NCBI GenBank assembly: GCA_025201765.1
Contig: MU623430.1
Coordinates: forward strand, 90,260-154,259
From: Daldinia sp. FL1419
Taxonomy: Eukaryota; Ascomycota; Sordariomycetes; Xylariales; Hypoxylaceae
Direction: 5' to 3'
Length of the DNA stretch: 64,000 nucleotides
Position 1 is the stretch's first letter. Each line of letters begins with the position of its first letter. Positions 48,338 to 59,128 of this stretch are shown here, one piece after another. A program made the position numbers and the translations under genes. Below the pieces are notes generated by a model. It worked only from the letters and a program-made list of their open reading frames with translations. It was not told the origin of the DNA and made no database searches.

Positions 48338-48495
48338 TGCTTTACACCGGTTAAATATTATTGATATTTACATATTATGATATTAAAATAAATTATTGAA
48401 ATTATATATATACCTATATATATAAGTTTTAAATATATTATTTTATATATAAAAATTATATTTATTATTAAATATTAAATTGATATTTATAGAGT
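48338..48495. repeat. AT-rich patch
   Basis: Almost pure A/T, with ATATAT runs, between the array and the hairpin. It resembles RIP-mutated or low-complexity DNA. Confidence 0.7.
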
Positions 48496-48520
48496 AGGGG
48501 CGATTGGTCTTGAAAAGCTA

Positions 48521-48555
48521 ACTGGTCGCGAAGCGACCAGTCCAAAAAAACTAGT
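48521..48555 (+). mobile_element. Helitron-like 3' terminus
   Basis: A perfect hairpin with 9-bp stem ACTGGTCGC/GCGACCAGT and loop GAA (48521-48541) is followed by a 9-nt A-rich spacer and CTAG (48551-48554), then T. Helitrons typically end in a hairpin about 10 nt before CTRR and insert before T, so all three features fit. The matching 5' TC end was not located and no Rep/helicase gene is present, so this would be a non-autonomous element or a solo end. Confidence 0.45.
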
Positions 48556-48858
48556 GTATAGCTAATAAGATTAGACATATGAAGTTGCTAGTTATCGCTT
48601 GGCCTATTATTCACGGAGTAATCTCGCGGCACTGCACGAGAATGGGTCTGGAATATATTGTTAAACTGCTAACTAAGGAATCGATCGACAAGTATCTGCA
48701 ATGACTTGAGGTATGGGTAAATGATACGCGAATACGCTGACTTTATACCTAGACTTGGTACAAGTATAAAGCTTAGCATATTACTAGAAGAAGAAAAAAA
48801 GTAAAGACGACATCTAGTTCCTCACGTTGAGTTATTAGGCTGGAATTGAGAAGATAGG

Positions 48859-49668
48859 ATGCTGTCCAACGCGGTTTTCTACGGCCTGGCTCTCGCCAGC
48901 AGCGCGTCAACAGCGATAGGCCATTGGACATACAGCCAATTGATTGTGAACGACGAAGTTGTCGGAGAGCCTTGGCAATACATCCGGCGCCACAATAATT
49001 CCAATGCGCCGTTGACAAACGTGAACTCAACCGACTTCCGGTGCAACGTGGACGCCGAGCCAGCCGAGACGTACACGGTGCGCGCTGGCAACGAGCTCGG
49101 CTTCGGGATCAACGAGCACTTCGGACATCCGGGAATCCAGCAGGTATACCTGTCCAGAGCGCCCCAAGGTATCTCAGCCGCCGGTTACGACGGCTCTGGG
49201 GGATGGGCTAGGGTGTACTCGCTTACGTCGTCGCCTGCCAGTTCGACCAACTCCTCCTCTTCTACCAACGACGAGGAAGAGGTCCTCACGTGGGCTACGC
49301 ACAACATCCGGAACTTCCGATTCACGCTGCCGCCCTCGACCCCGCCGGGCGAGTATCTCCTGCGAGCCGAGGGATTGGCCCTGCACGCGGCGCACAAGTG
49401 GGCTTGCGCCCAGTTTTACGTTTCGTGCGCGCAAATAAAGGTCGTGGCGGGGGAGGAGAGTATGACGAGTGTGGGTGCGGGCGCAGGTGCGGGCGTAAGG
49501 GAGGAGGGAGATCTTGGTCCGCTAGTGAAGATCCCCGGCGTGTACAGGGGGGACGAGCCAGGGGTTCTGATCCCGGTTTTCTGGTCCTTCTTGACGAATT
49601 ATACGGCTCCTGGCCCGGCTCTGTGGCCGAAGGGTACGCAGGAGCAGCATGTTGCTGAACAGCTTTAG
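48859..49668 (+). CDS. AA9 lytic polysaccharide monooxygenase
   Basis: A single exon of 269 residues. A signal peptide of about 21 residues ends AIG, exposing HWTYSQL so that His22 becomes the N-terminal ligand of the copper histidine brace. The second brace His is in GHPGIQQVYLSRAP (His90). The outer-sphere His, Gln and axial Tyr are in ALHAAHKWACAQFYVSCAQI (His176, Gln185, Tyr187). An acidic/Ser-rich insert lies at about residues 120-142, and the C-terminal tail from about 200 is Gly- and Pro-rich, without a cellulose-binding module. The enzyme oxidatively cleaves beta-1,4-glucans such as cellulose outside the cell. The gene starts about 300 bases after the Helitron-like end. Its high G/C third positions differ sharply from the flanking AT-rich DNA. 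Confidence 0.92.
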   Translation: MLSNAVFYGLALASSASTAIGHWTYSQLIVNDEVVGEPWQYIRRHNNSNAPLTNVNSTDFRCNVDAEPAETYTVRAGNELGFGINEHFGHPGIQQVYLSRAPQGISAAGYDGSGGWARVYSLTSSPASSTNSSSSTNDEEEVLTWATHNIRNFRFTLPPSTPPGEYLLRAEGLALHAAHKWACAQFYVSCAQIKVVAGEESMTSVGAGAGAGVREEGDLGPLVKIPGVYRGDEPGVLIPVFWSFLTNYTAPGPALWPKGTQEQHVAEQL

Positions 49669-50476
49669 GGGGTTCTCCTATTGAACTACGAGGGGATATG
49701 TGGGCTATAGTAGTTAACCTAGATAGTTAGGTTAGTAGGGATAGGGTGACGGGATAGATGGATCTTTAAGCTAAACAAGCGCGTGGGGGGAGGGGAGGGA
49801 AGGGGAGGGGAATATCTTGGGGGGGTTCATATTTATGGGAACAATACAAGGAATAACTACCTACCTAACCTAGGTTAGAAACATTGTGGCGATGAACAAA
49901 CGGATGTTGTTCGTGAAAACGAATAAACAAATCCAAGATACGATATATGAAAATAGAGTATAGGAAGAGTAACTATAACGTCTCAGTAGTTAACTGTTAC
50001 CTTTCCCGATGGCTAATACCGGTGGTCGTACTTTTAGTCCCGAATTGGACAAGTTGCTCTGGGCGCCGTTACTTCGGACGGCTCCGAAATTCGGGGCGCC
50101 GACTACTAACGCTATAGATGGACTATTAGGTATTATTTACCGAGGCAGGCCTAAGAACTCGAGAACTTAAGAACTCAAGAACTTAAGCTTTCGGGTACAA
50201 GCGCTGCGGCTATGCACCAAGACAGCGGAGAGTCGAGGTAATCGCATACAAACGTCATTTGAAAACTGCCGTCTTCCCGAGAAGGTGACCCGTCGGAACT
50301 GTCGTCCCCTTTTGTTTTATCGTTTGGTGTCTCTATGCTCTCCGGTCATATTTGAATAGGTAGGCAGTGTTTGTACCCCGCTATCACACGGGACTGACTT
50401 AATACCTGGGAGCCCTTCGTATCAAGGTGAACGAAGCATTTGGCATTTGGCTATTTGTTGTTATTAGCGATTCAAA
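49669..50476. other. Intergenic with G-rich tract and palindrome
   Basis: A G-run tract at about 49783-49826 could form a quadruplex. Direct repeats of AAGAACTC/GAGAACTTAAG lie at 50153-50190. A palindrome is listed separately. No gene is seen. Confidence 0.5.
50061..50100. promoter_or_regulatory. Imperfect palindrome with inverted CGG/CCG core
   Basis: The outer arms GGCGCC/GGCGCC and inner arms TTCGGA/TCCGAA flank the centre CGGC. Inverted CGG...CCG is the site type bound by fungal Zn2Cys6 factors. It lies about 380 bases upstream of the gamma-glutamyltransferase-like gene. Function is inferred. Confidence 0.3.
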
Positions 50477-52487
50477 ATGCCTCTCACTACGCCGTCCTTG
50501 TTTCCTCCGGAATCACATGTCTTCTCCAAGTTCGCAAGTCGTCGAAGTGTAGTTCATAGTACGAAAGGCATTGTATCGTGCACACAGCCCCTCGCGGCAA
50601 AATGTGGTATCCAGGTCTTGGAGGTTGGTGGCAACTGCGCTGTGAGTGTCTATTAGAAAAGATCTTGACACGAATTGGAAGCTTATATGTCTATTAGGAT
50701 GCGGCAGTGGCCGTTGGTATGCTTTAATGCATCCAAAAGTATAGAATAATGAATCGCTAATATCATCTCGTAGCCGCTGGGCTTAACATGACAGAGCCGT
50801 GCTCTACAGGTATAGGCGGAGATATGTTTTGCCTCTTCTACGATGCCAAGTCCAAGAAAATCTCGGCCTTAAATGGTTCTGGCCGCTCAGGCAACAAGTG
50901 CACCCTCGAAACGATCCGCAAGTCGCTGGGTTTAAAAGAAGGGGAACGCGGTAATATCCCTATGAGTAGCGTACATGCCGTCTCTGTACCCGGTGCCGCG
51001 GCTGGATGGTGCGATGTAGTCGAGCGTTTTGGGAGCGGGAAGTTGTCCCTGGAGAAGGTCTTGTCGCCGGCCATCGAACTCGGCGAGAAAGGCTTCCCTG
51101 TTTCGGAAGGAGTCGCGTATTTTGTAAGTATCTACGCATGCAAACCCCCATCAGCGATGAGTAAGACTGACACTTGTAAACCATGGAATAGTGGAATAAA
51201 TCGGAAGCGCAAATAAGAAAAGCGTCCCCGAACGGTGGCGAAATGTTAAAGAAAGACCCCAGCGCACCGGATGCCGTGCGTGCTCCCCAGGCGGGGGAAA
51301 TCATGAAGAACCCGACTTTGGCCCAGACTTTCCGGGCACTAGCTACGGAAGGCAAGAAAGGATTCTACGCCGGTCGCGTGGCTTCGGAACTTGTCAAAGT
51401 AGTACAAGATCTCGGTGGATATCTGGAGCTTGACGATTTAACTCACCACTTAGAAACAGGCAGTGAGCCCGTCGAGCCCATCTCACTTAAATTCAGGGGA
51501 CAGAATGTCCGTGAGCTGCTTAAAGACAAGATTCTAGGTGGAGGTGAAGGACAAGATATCGGTCTCGAGCTGTGGGAACACCCGCCAAATGGACAGGGTA
51601 TCGTGGCCCTGATGGCGCTGGGTATTCTCCAAGAACTCGAGGCGGCGGGCAAGATCCCAACTTGGGGACCGACTGACTTCAACACGGCGCCGTACCTGCA
51701 TGCTATTATCGAAGCTCTGCGCATCGCCTTCGCTGATGCGAGCTGGTTTGTTACCGACCCTAACGTCACCAAAGTACCTACGTCCGGACTGATCTCGCAA
51801 CCATACCTGGCTGAGCGTGCTGCCTTATTCGATCCGGAGAAGGCATCTCAGGTGATAGATCACGGTTCGCCAGCACTACAGAGTAGCGATACCGTCTACT
51901 TTGCCGTATCTGACTCGGAAGGTAACGCCATCTCGTTCATCAACAGTAACTACGGTGGATTCGGGACGTGCATCGTGCCCAAGGGATGCGGATTTACATT
52001 ACAAAACAGAGCGGCCAACTTCTCGCTAGACGCCACGCACCCGAACGTTCTAGAGCCGCGCAAGCGCCCTTACCACACCATCATCCCGGCGGCGGTGACC
52101 AACCTGCACGACGGCAGCCTGCATAGCGTATTTGGTGTCATGGGCGGGTTCATGCAGCCCCAGGGACACGTGCAAGTGCTACTAGGACAGATTGTCGGCC
52201 GTCTCAGTCCGCAGCAAGCGCTCGACGCGCCACGTATTTGTATCGGCTCTGGTATGAGCCAAGGGGACAAGGCCGACCTTACCGTATCTGTCGAAGAAGG
52301 AATGCCTTCCGAGACGGTGGAAGGTCTACGAAAATTGGGACACGAGATCCAGATCGTGACAGATATGGAAAGATCCCAGTTTGGTCGTGGTCAGATCATC
52401 CGTTGGAGCATTGACCCCATCGACAATGTGGGTGTGTGGTCTGCGGGTAGCGATCCGCGGGGAGATGGCGGGGCGTATCCTTTGTGA
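50477..52487 (+). CDS. Gamma-glutamyltranspeptidase family protein
   Basis: Four exons, 50477-50641, 50698-50716 (only 19 nt), 50774-51123 and 51192-52487, encode 609 residues; introns are 56, 57 and 68 nt. The joined N-terminus reads KGIVSCTQPLAAKCGIQVLE, GGNCADAAVAVAAGLNM and STGIGGDMFCLFYD, the usual start of the large subunit. There is no signal peptide. The autoprocessing site is probably at Thr in SSDTVYFAVSD (about residue 413), followed by EGNAISFINSNYGGFGTCIV. This differs from the classical TTHFSV and matches the YwrD-like branch. FGVMGGFMQPQGHVQ and DAPR complete the small subunit. Classical members hydrolyse or transfer the gamma-glutamyl group of glutathione. For this branch, which usually uses other substrates or is uncharacterised, the substrate is not certain. 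Confidence 0.88.
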
Positions 52488-52922
52488 GAGCGTGTAGAAG
52501 CATAGTTGATTGATCTCCTTGACTAGGTGGTATTGCTACAACTTATTAGTTATTGACAGGATTGGATATAATTCAGAGTACCGATAGAGTTGCACATGCA
52601 AGGGATATTGAGAAGAACGAAGGCCTTCCCAAAATAACTACAAAGGTGGTAGCCACTTTAAATTTAGAACGCTTGCTCTTTTACTCGTTCTGGTCGTCGT
52701 GCTTATTATATTATATCCCGAGATAGATATCGTTGATATGCGTCCATCGGCCTTAAGATATCATGTTCGACGACCCGAGCCGACCGAATGCTCCCCCCCC
52801 AATTAAATACACATCGACATCTATATATGCGTAACCAAATCGTACAAACGTCGTCTAGTTTATAACCTTGTGTTTTGGAGTGGAATTATTATCCTTCGTA
52901 TGCTGCGCCTTTTTTAATCGTT
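52488..52922. other. Convergent spacer
   Basis: 3' ends of two genes. AT-rich, no other feature. Confidence 0.5.
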
Positions 52923-53535
52923 CTATTCCTTGGGCTCGGATGCGCCGTCCAGAGGAGCTAGGACACCCTTCTCCTCGAGCATCTTGGCTAGAGACCCGTC
53001 CTGGTGCATGGAGACGAGAATATCACACCCGCCGACGAATTCCTTGTCGATGTAGAGTTGCGGGATCGTGGGCCAGTCCGAGAATTCCTTGATACCTATT
53101 TAAGTGAAGTAATAGCGTTAGTTGCACTGATCTTTAATTATATTGCTTGCGTTAATATACACACCTGATCTGAGCTCTTGATCCTCCAGCACGTTGAAGG
53201 CGGCGAACTTGTTGGGGTCCACGCCCTGTAGACCGAGGATCTGGATGCTAGCGCGCGAGAAACCGCACTGCGGCGTCTCGGGAGTGCCCTTCATAAACAG
53301 TACAACAGGTGCAGAGGAAACTGCCTTTTCGATCGCCTTTCGAGTGTGATCAGATAGCAGCCGCTGCTGGAAATTGGAGAGGAAGGGCGCTGGCCGACCG
53401 CAAATCACCGGCCGGGCGATGGGCCGAGCGGCTTGTCGAAGGGTCTGTCGCCACCAGGTAAGTTTTAATTCATGCAGCCGTCATTCCAGAATAGTGAGTA
53501 AGACATACCGCTGAGAATAGTGGTCGCGAGAACAT
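52923..53535 (-). CDS. grx5: Mitochondrial monothiol glutaredoxin (Grx5)
   Basis: Three minus-strand exons, 53535-53509 (27 nt), 53444-53165 and 53095-52923, give 159 residues; introns are 64 and 69 nt. The leader MFSRPLFSATLRQAARPIAR is Arg-rich without acids, a mitochondrial presequence. The glutaredoxin domain follows: VVLFMKGTPETPQCGFS with the CGFS active site (Cys69), then FNVLEDQELRSGIKEFSDWP, and the cis-Pro and GSH-binding parts WPTIPQLYIDKEFVGGCD. It ends with a short tail EKGVLAPLDG. CGFS glutaredoxins bind a glutathione-ligated [2Fe-2S] cluster as dimers and pass it from the Isu scaffold to targets in the matrix, so aconitase at 9.6 kb is a likely downstream client. Confidence 0.93.
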
Positions 53536-54118
53536 GGTGATGTGTCGCCCACGATAGTAATCTAGTCTCGAGCCGGGTGGGTATATTAGAAAAATATCTT
53601 TTGGTCACTTTTTGCGGTTTGAAAAGTTGAGATAATCGATCGATAAAGTCGGGATGATGTAAACTGGCTGGTACCGGGGCTAAAGAGTCTTTGCAGGGTA
53701 GCTCGCGCCACAGAAATAGCTCACCAATCATGGCTTAAAAATCAGTCAATTACTAATACGGTACATAAAGATATATACACTAATTAACTAGGTACTGTGT
53801 ATTCTTGACCTATTGTGTACCTAGGTAGGTACCTACCTATACATGCAGAGCATTTTAAAAGAGTAGGTATGAGATCGTCACGAAAGAGGGGGAGACTGGA
53901 TTTTGAATGGCAACGTCTGATGTGTTTGACCCTCAATATTATCTGATGGTGTTGTGTTAGCCTACCTAACCTGCCTATGTGCCTAAGCTAAGAGGATATA
54001 TGCATATCTCCCCTTATTATTATATCCAAAGGCATTTATTGGGGCTGATCAAAGATGACGAGAGCAGCCACGTGCTTAAACTATAATAGAAAGATCCAAG
54101 ATCTAACTGTCATAAGAC
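53536..54118. other. Intergenic, CCTAGGTAGG-rich
   Basis: Promoter side of grx5, with a CTAGGTAGGTACCTACC tract near 53820. No further gene is seen; the minus-strand frame at 53465-53731 overlaps the grx5 first exon and is not credible. Confidence 0.5.
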
Positions 54119-54713
54119 TACTCGTCAGGATTCCAAACATCCGACCTTTGCCGAGGCTTCGCCTCTCAGGTCAGGGACTTTAAGATGGTAATGAACTTTA
54201 AGATGGTAATTTCTTGGTATACATAATTTAATGTGTGGATCCCACCAAAACTTAAGTACTACTGGAATTAAGAATCTTTCCATTAGTTGCAACCACACCT
54301 AACCTCAAATATCTAATATTCAACAACTAACGATTCAATCCCAGGTCTTTAGAAACGAGTATAATGGAGACGAAAGCAAGTGCTTTGATTCTAACGACTT
54401 ATTAGACGATATTATCGAGTAAATCGAGTATAAATTGATATTCGCGTAGCATTTGGTGTGTGTAAGTGAAGCATTTGAGTCTTACGATATTTGAATAAAT
54501 GGAGGGGTTTTTTACATAATCAGGTTTTGGGGGGTAAGAAATATGCATATAATTAATATTATTCGTTTTAATTGAAATACAAGTTTTTGTATGGGGAGCG
54601 CTAGTAAAATTTAGTACCAAAATTACCATCTTAAAGTTCATTACCATCTTAAAGTCCCTGACCTGAGAGGCGAAGCCTCGGCAAAGGTCGGATGTTTGGA
54701 ATCCTGACGAGTA
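54119..54713. mobile_element. MITE with 92-bp perfect terminal inverted repeats and TA target duplication
   Basis: The left end 54121-54212 and the right end 54620-54711 are exact reverse complements over 92 bp, starting CTCGTCAGGATTCC. TA flanks both sides (54119-54120 and 54712-54713), the target duplication of Tc1/mariner-type elements. Within each arm lie a small hairpin GAGGC-TTC-GCCTC and two direct copies of ACTTTAAGATGGTAAT. The 407-bp centre is AT-rich and has no transposase, so movement would need an enzyme supplied elsewhere. Identity of the arms suggests recent insertion. Confidence 0.9.
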
Positions 54714-55757
54714 TCCATGACAAGTGTTAAAACGGCCTAACTAAGCCTAATGCTAAAACAAAAGAGTCCACAAGTAACGATTCTGCCATCTCGATGTGAG
54801 ACCCTTGAGACCCTTATCCCCGAGTTGGATCATCGTCGATTTTATCAAGAATAGGTAGTTGAAAGAAGAAGACGAGTCCGGAATAGACCAATTAAGAAAT
54901 GCGTGTAAGAGTAGAAATCAAGGGACTAATAAATATCTTTAATTGATGATTGGTTAATACCAGGTTAATAGGTACCTATTGATAGGGGAGGTAGATTCAG
55001 GCATTGCCGCCCATGGAACTCAAGCTTTCCCCGCATTCCTAATGTTTCCAACGAGATCTAACTAACCAATTAAAAACCCAGCTAATTGGCTCTTGCTCGG
55101 CAAGTCGGATCCAATTTAGTGTAGATTAAAAAATTGACTTTTTGCAACGTCGGAGCTCGGGCGGATTGGTCGGCGTCGAATGTTCTACCTTCCGTTACCC
55201 GTCCTGTCCGTTCGTTGGTTCGTCGGTTTTAGTTAGTTGGCCCACCGTCGACTCTCGTTCGATGAGCGTCCATTCTGACCATTTAGTCTCCAATCCTCCA
55301 TTAGCAATCGCACACACATCACATCACCTCGCATCACCACCTTTTCTTTAACCCCCCCACCCCTCTCCTTCCCTTTCTCCCTCTTATATCCCTTTTGCTC
55401 TCAAGGTCAGGACTTGTCAAGAATTTGTTTTTTTTTCGCTGGTGATTGTCTAACATTTTCTTACTTTGGCCTCAATCTAAGGGCACCATCACCTACGAAA
55501 ACCTGGAGAAAAGGGAAGGGGAAAAAAAAAAGGAAGAAAAATTCGATCGATCTCGAGGCTACCGTAACGGAACGTCTCACGAGCCACACCCATGTCTATA
55601 TAGGACAATCGAACCATAGGGACGTCTAATACTACATCTTGACGAGACCCAAAATCCCAATTATTCCAAAAACTCTCCTTTGCCCGCACACCTAAATTCG
55701 AATATCCGAGGCATATAAGCTATACCTGAAGATCGCCTCAATCTTACCTCTCTCAAG
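54714..55757. other. Intergenic, promoter of PRELI gene
   Basis: No gene. A strongly CT-rich tract spans about 55310-55400 upstream of the PRELI gene, and A-rich sequence near 55508-55540 follows. These look like promoter and leader sequence. Confidence 0.5.
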
Positions 55758-56531
55758 ATGGTTCTTACGCACACGACCAATCATACCTACTCTCACCCAT
55801 TCCCAACCGTGACCTTAGCCTTCTTCCTTCGCTACTACTCGCCAAGGCTCAATCCTTTCTCTAGCCATGTCCTTTCCACTGATACTATATCGTCGCATGT
55901 CGACCCGAAAACTGGTCGCCTGCACACCACTCGCATCCACATGAAGAAGACCCGCTTGCCTTCCGCTGTAGTCAAGCTTCTCCCTAGTAGTGTTACCGGC
56001 GGTGGTGGTGACAAGTCGAGCTATGTTCTTGAGACTAGCGTTGTGGATATTAAAGAGGGGTGGATGAAGACGGAGAGTCGCAACTTGAACTACACAGGTG
56101 TCCTAAGCGTAGTCGAGGAACAGCACTATTCGACTACCCCTCCTGACCAGGTTGCCTCGTTTTCTGGTTCCGGAACTGCGGGAAACTCTCTCACATCTAC
56201 GCCCCACCGACCCTTGGCCCCCAACACCTTCGTTACGACTACCTTCTCCTACCGATCTACGCTGGGTGGCAAGAAGCCCGAAAAGGCTGTGGCAGAGCCT
56301 ACGGATGGGAATGACGAACCTGGCACCCGTCGATTTGGCGATTGGATTTCGGGATGGGGTGCCAAACGGATTCAGCGCAGCATCGAATCCATCGCTTCTA
56401 ACAAGACGGACGATCAGATAAGCAAGTCACGCGATGGGATGCGCATCGTCTTGGAGCGGCTACGGAGCAACGGCGTCGTCGCCGTCCTTAGGGAGCTCAG
56501 ACGACGAGAGGGCAACGTCTTTGAGCAGTGA
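55758..56531 (+). CDS. PRELI/MSF1-domain lipid transfer protein (Ups family)
   Basis: A single exon of 257 residues. The PRELI/MSF1 domain fills most of the protein. It begins YSHPFPTVTLAFFLRYYSP, continues with SHVLSTDTISSHVDPKTGRLHTTR and then NLNYTGVLSVVEEQ, and ends in a long C-terminal helix (GWGAKRIQRSIESIASNK). Yeast Ups proteins work with Mdm35 in the mitochondrial intermembrane space and carry phosphatidic acid (Ups1) or phosphatidylserine (Ups2) between membranes. Which of these applies cannot be read safely here. A Ser/Thr/Pro-rich insert at about residues 132-160 and a charged loop at 174-190 lengthen it compared with yeast Ups proteins. No classical presequence is present, as expected for this family. 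Confidence 0.85.
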   Translation: MVLTHTTNHTYSHPFPTVTLAFFLRYYSPRLNPFSSHVLSTDTISSHVDPKTGRLHTTRIHMKKTRLPSAVVKLLPSSVTGGGGDKSSYVLETSVVDIKEGWMKTESRNLNYTGVLSVVEEQHYSTTPPDQVASFSGSGTAGNSLTSTPHRPLAPNTFVTTTFSYRSTLGGKKPEKAVAEPTDGNDEPGTRRFGDWISGWGAKRIQRSIESIASNKTDDQISKSRDGMRIVLERLRSNGVVAVLRELRRREGNVFEQ

Positions 56532-57112
56532 ACATGGAACTCGGATTTCCGTTTCCTTGGCTCAAGACTATACCCCGTGTCACAACACAACTTGTATATC
56601 CAACTCTGATATTTCACAATTAGCAAGGCGTTTGGGGATTTAGCTAGGGGCGGGCAGCAAAAGCGATGGGAGGCTTGCGACGTCTTTTTTTACGAATGAC
56701 CACGGCACGAACCCGGAGTATCGAAGTATTTGGGGAGGGGAGAAAAGAGAGGGGGGTAGGGAAGAGGACACGGACGGCGATATTAGGCCGGGTTGGAGAT
56801 TTCAAGTGCTCATGATGCGATACTATCCGCTCGTTGGGTAGGACATGGTGCAGTGTATTGTTCTACTCCCCTCATGTACAAAAAAGAATACCTATGAGTA
56901 CCTATTTACCTATTACGTTTATGAATTTCTCGGCTTAGGAAATCTTCCGTCATGTTATTGACTTTGAAATTCGCAAATAATAAATCACATTACCATATCC
57001 ACATGTTTCCAATGATCGTGGTTAATTAACTCTCCAATTCTTGCATTATTGACTTATATAACTATCCTACGGTATCTGGTAGAATAATTCAAAACTAACC
57101 TAACCTAGAGGA
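56532..57112. other. Convergent spacer
   Basis: 3' regions of two converging genes, with a G-rich run near 56730-56760. No gene. Confidence 0.5.
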
Positions 57113-59128
57113 TTACATGTTTGTCATTAGGACCATAGCTATGGTACCAACAGCTATTAATAACGCGCCGAAACCAACCTCTATCCTCCCCGCACTGGAG
57201 CCCTTTGTATTGGTACTGCTAGCAGCCACGCCATTAGACCCGTGCCCCGCCGCTTCGGGAGTGGCGAACGTCCCGGGCCCGGTACCGTTTCCCAGCGCAT
57301 CGGCAGGGGGTTGCGGGTAGTCGGGCTCGATGGTAAACGGCTGGACGGAGCTCAAGCTGTCGACGCGGCCGAGCAGGAACTCGAGATGTCGGAAGGCGGC
57401 GCTGGGGGCGTATTGCGGGATCATGTGGCCGGATAGATCGACGCTAACGTACGTCAGCCCTCGCTCGGTGTGCGCGGTCCCGAGAACGCCAGCGGCGGCG
57501 ATGCTGCCGAGCTTCGTCTGGTCGGGCTCGCGCTCGATCTGGTCGGCGGTGCTGAGGGTGTGGAAGGGCACGAAGAAGGGCTCGACGGGAGGGGATTGGA
57601 AGCCGAGCTTCCCGCCCCAGGTCGTGTTTTGGATGGTGAGGAGCGTGCCGTTGGGGAGCAGGATCATGTCGAGGGAGCCGTGCCCGACGATGACGTTCTG
57701 CGTGGCGTCGATGACGTGTGGGAGGACTTTCCACGACGACGGGTCCGAGCGGTCGCCGCCGACGAAGACGTTGCCGTCGGCGCACTCGGCCCATTTCGTG
57801 TTGGGGTCTGCGTGGATCGCCTTCTTCACGTCGTCCCGGTCGAAGTAGATCTCCCCGCCCTCCGGGAGGTATCCGATTGTGCCGGGGAAGCCGAGGACGT
57901 CCCAGAGCAAGGGACATGTGATGGCGACTTGGTACACGTCGAAGCAGGGGTTGATGCTGAGTGCTTCTTCGAGGATTTCTTCCCAGAGGTTCTGGCACTC
58001 GCGGCTGACGCTCTGGGTGTAGCCCTTGGGTTGCGGGCCCGGGGGAGGATAAGTCAGGTACTTGGCGTTGTAGTCGGCGAAACCACAAGACTCGTGTAGT
58101 TCGTGGATGTGGGCGTTGAAGGAGTTGTTGAAGGTGAACAAATTGTGGTGGTAGTCGACGAAGGGGACCGTGGTAGCGGATTCCTGAACGACATCGTCAC
58201 CGAGAACGGGGTCGTATACTATAAGACCAGACACGTTGTAGTAAGCGCTGTCGTTCTTGTCCAGCATAGCAGACGCGATATACGGGCAGTACGCGCCGGC
58301 GTAGGATTCACCCGCGATATACACCTTATAGCCCTGCAGGGAGAAGGTGTCGATGAAGTTCTTCCAAAATCCGAGGAACTGCGCAGCCACGTCTTCCTCT
58401 CCGCGGGCCGTCACTTTGCCGCGTGAGAAGCCCGTGCCGATCGGTTGCTCCACCCAGACCACATTCGTGAGTCGGTTCCAGGCCCACGGGTTAGGGATTG
58501 GCTTCAAGGTGCCGGGTTGCCAGATGAACGGGCCGTTTTCCTGGAGGAGGCCCTCGAAAGAGGAACAACCGGGCTACGGTTGAGAATACTGGTTAGCTAT
58601 AAAAAATATCTCACCATAGGAACAAGGGCTAACGATGATAGTAACTTACACCACCGTTGAGCCATAGTAGAATCTCCTTCTGTGTTGTGTTCGTTGGGGC
58701 CGACGAGGGGAAGAACCAGAAGAAAAGCTCGTTGGTGTCGTCTGGGTTGTCTGTGATGGGCAGATACCCAGCATACGACTCGCCGACATCGAAGTCAACG
58801 TCAGGAATACCGGTGCCGTTAACGGCAAACTCTAGCAGCGGGTTAGCTCGTTGGGCACTTCTAAAGAGTACTACATGTGGTATCACAAGGTGTAATATAA
58901 CTATGTGAAACATGACATGGAGAAAGGAAGCATACTTGTAGTATTAGCATTGGCGAACTTGTGCGGCGGCAGCTGTCGCGTAGCCAAGTAACGCGTAGCA
59001 AAGTTGTCATGCTCCGAGATCGTGGACTTGGGCCTCGCATCTTTCTTGCCGACGTGCTGGAGGCTTCGTCGTGCATCCGCCACGGCGGCGGACAGAAGTA
59101 GTCCAGACGCAAGCTTGGACCAACGCAT
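57113..59128 (-). CDS. Serine carboxypeptidase (S10) with GPI-type C-terminus
   Basis: Three minus-strand exons, 59128-58936, 58831-58650 and 58573-57113, give 611 residues; introns are 104 and 76 nt. A signal peptide (LASGLLLSAAVADA) opens the protein. The peptidase S10 domain follows: FDVGESYAGYLPI, LLWLNGGPGCSSFEGLLQENG (formed by the exon 2-3 junction), the nucleophile in GESYAGAYCPYIAS (Ser215), Asp427 in GHGSLDMILLPNGT and His508 in VDLSGHMIPQYAPS. After about residue 545 comes a Gly/Ser/Thr linker and then a hydrophobic end (VGFGALLIAVGTIAMVLMTNM) directly at the C-terminus. This is the pattern of a GPI signal or a single anchor. It should remove C-terminal amino acids from peptides at the cell surface or in the secretory route. 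The KEX1 tail is usually longer and cytosolic, so a GPI-anchored relative is more likely. Confidence 0.92.

Noticed and set aside
49174..49658. Overlapping frames on both strands within the AA9 gene
   Set aside because: Shadow frames of a GC-rich gene whose true frame has all AA9 catalytic residues.
57444..58099. Long open frames opposite and out of frame with the carboxypeptidase gene
   Set aside because: They are shadows caused by the G/C-rich third positions of the real gene. Their translations are Arg- and Pro-rich without domain features.
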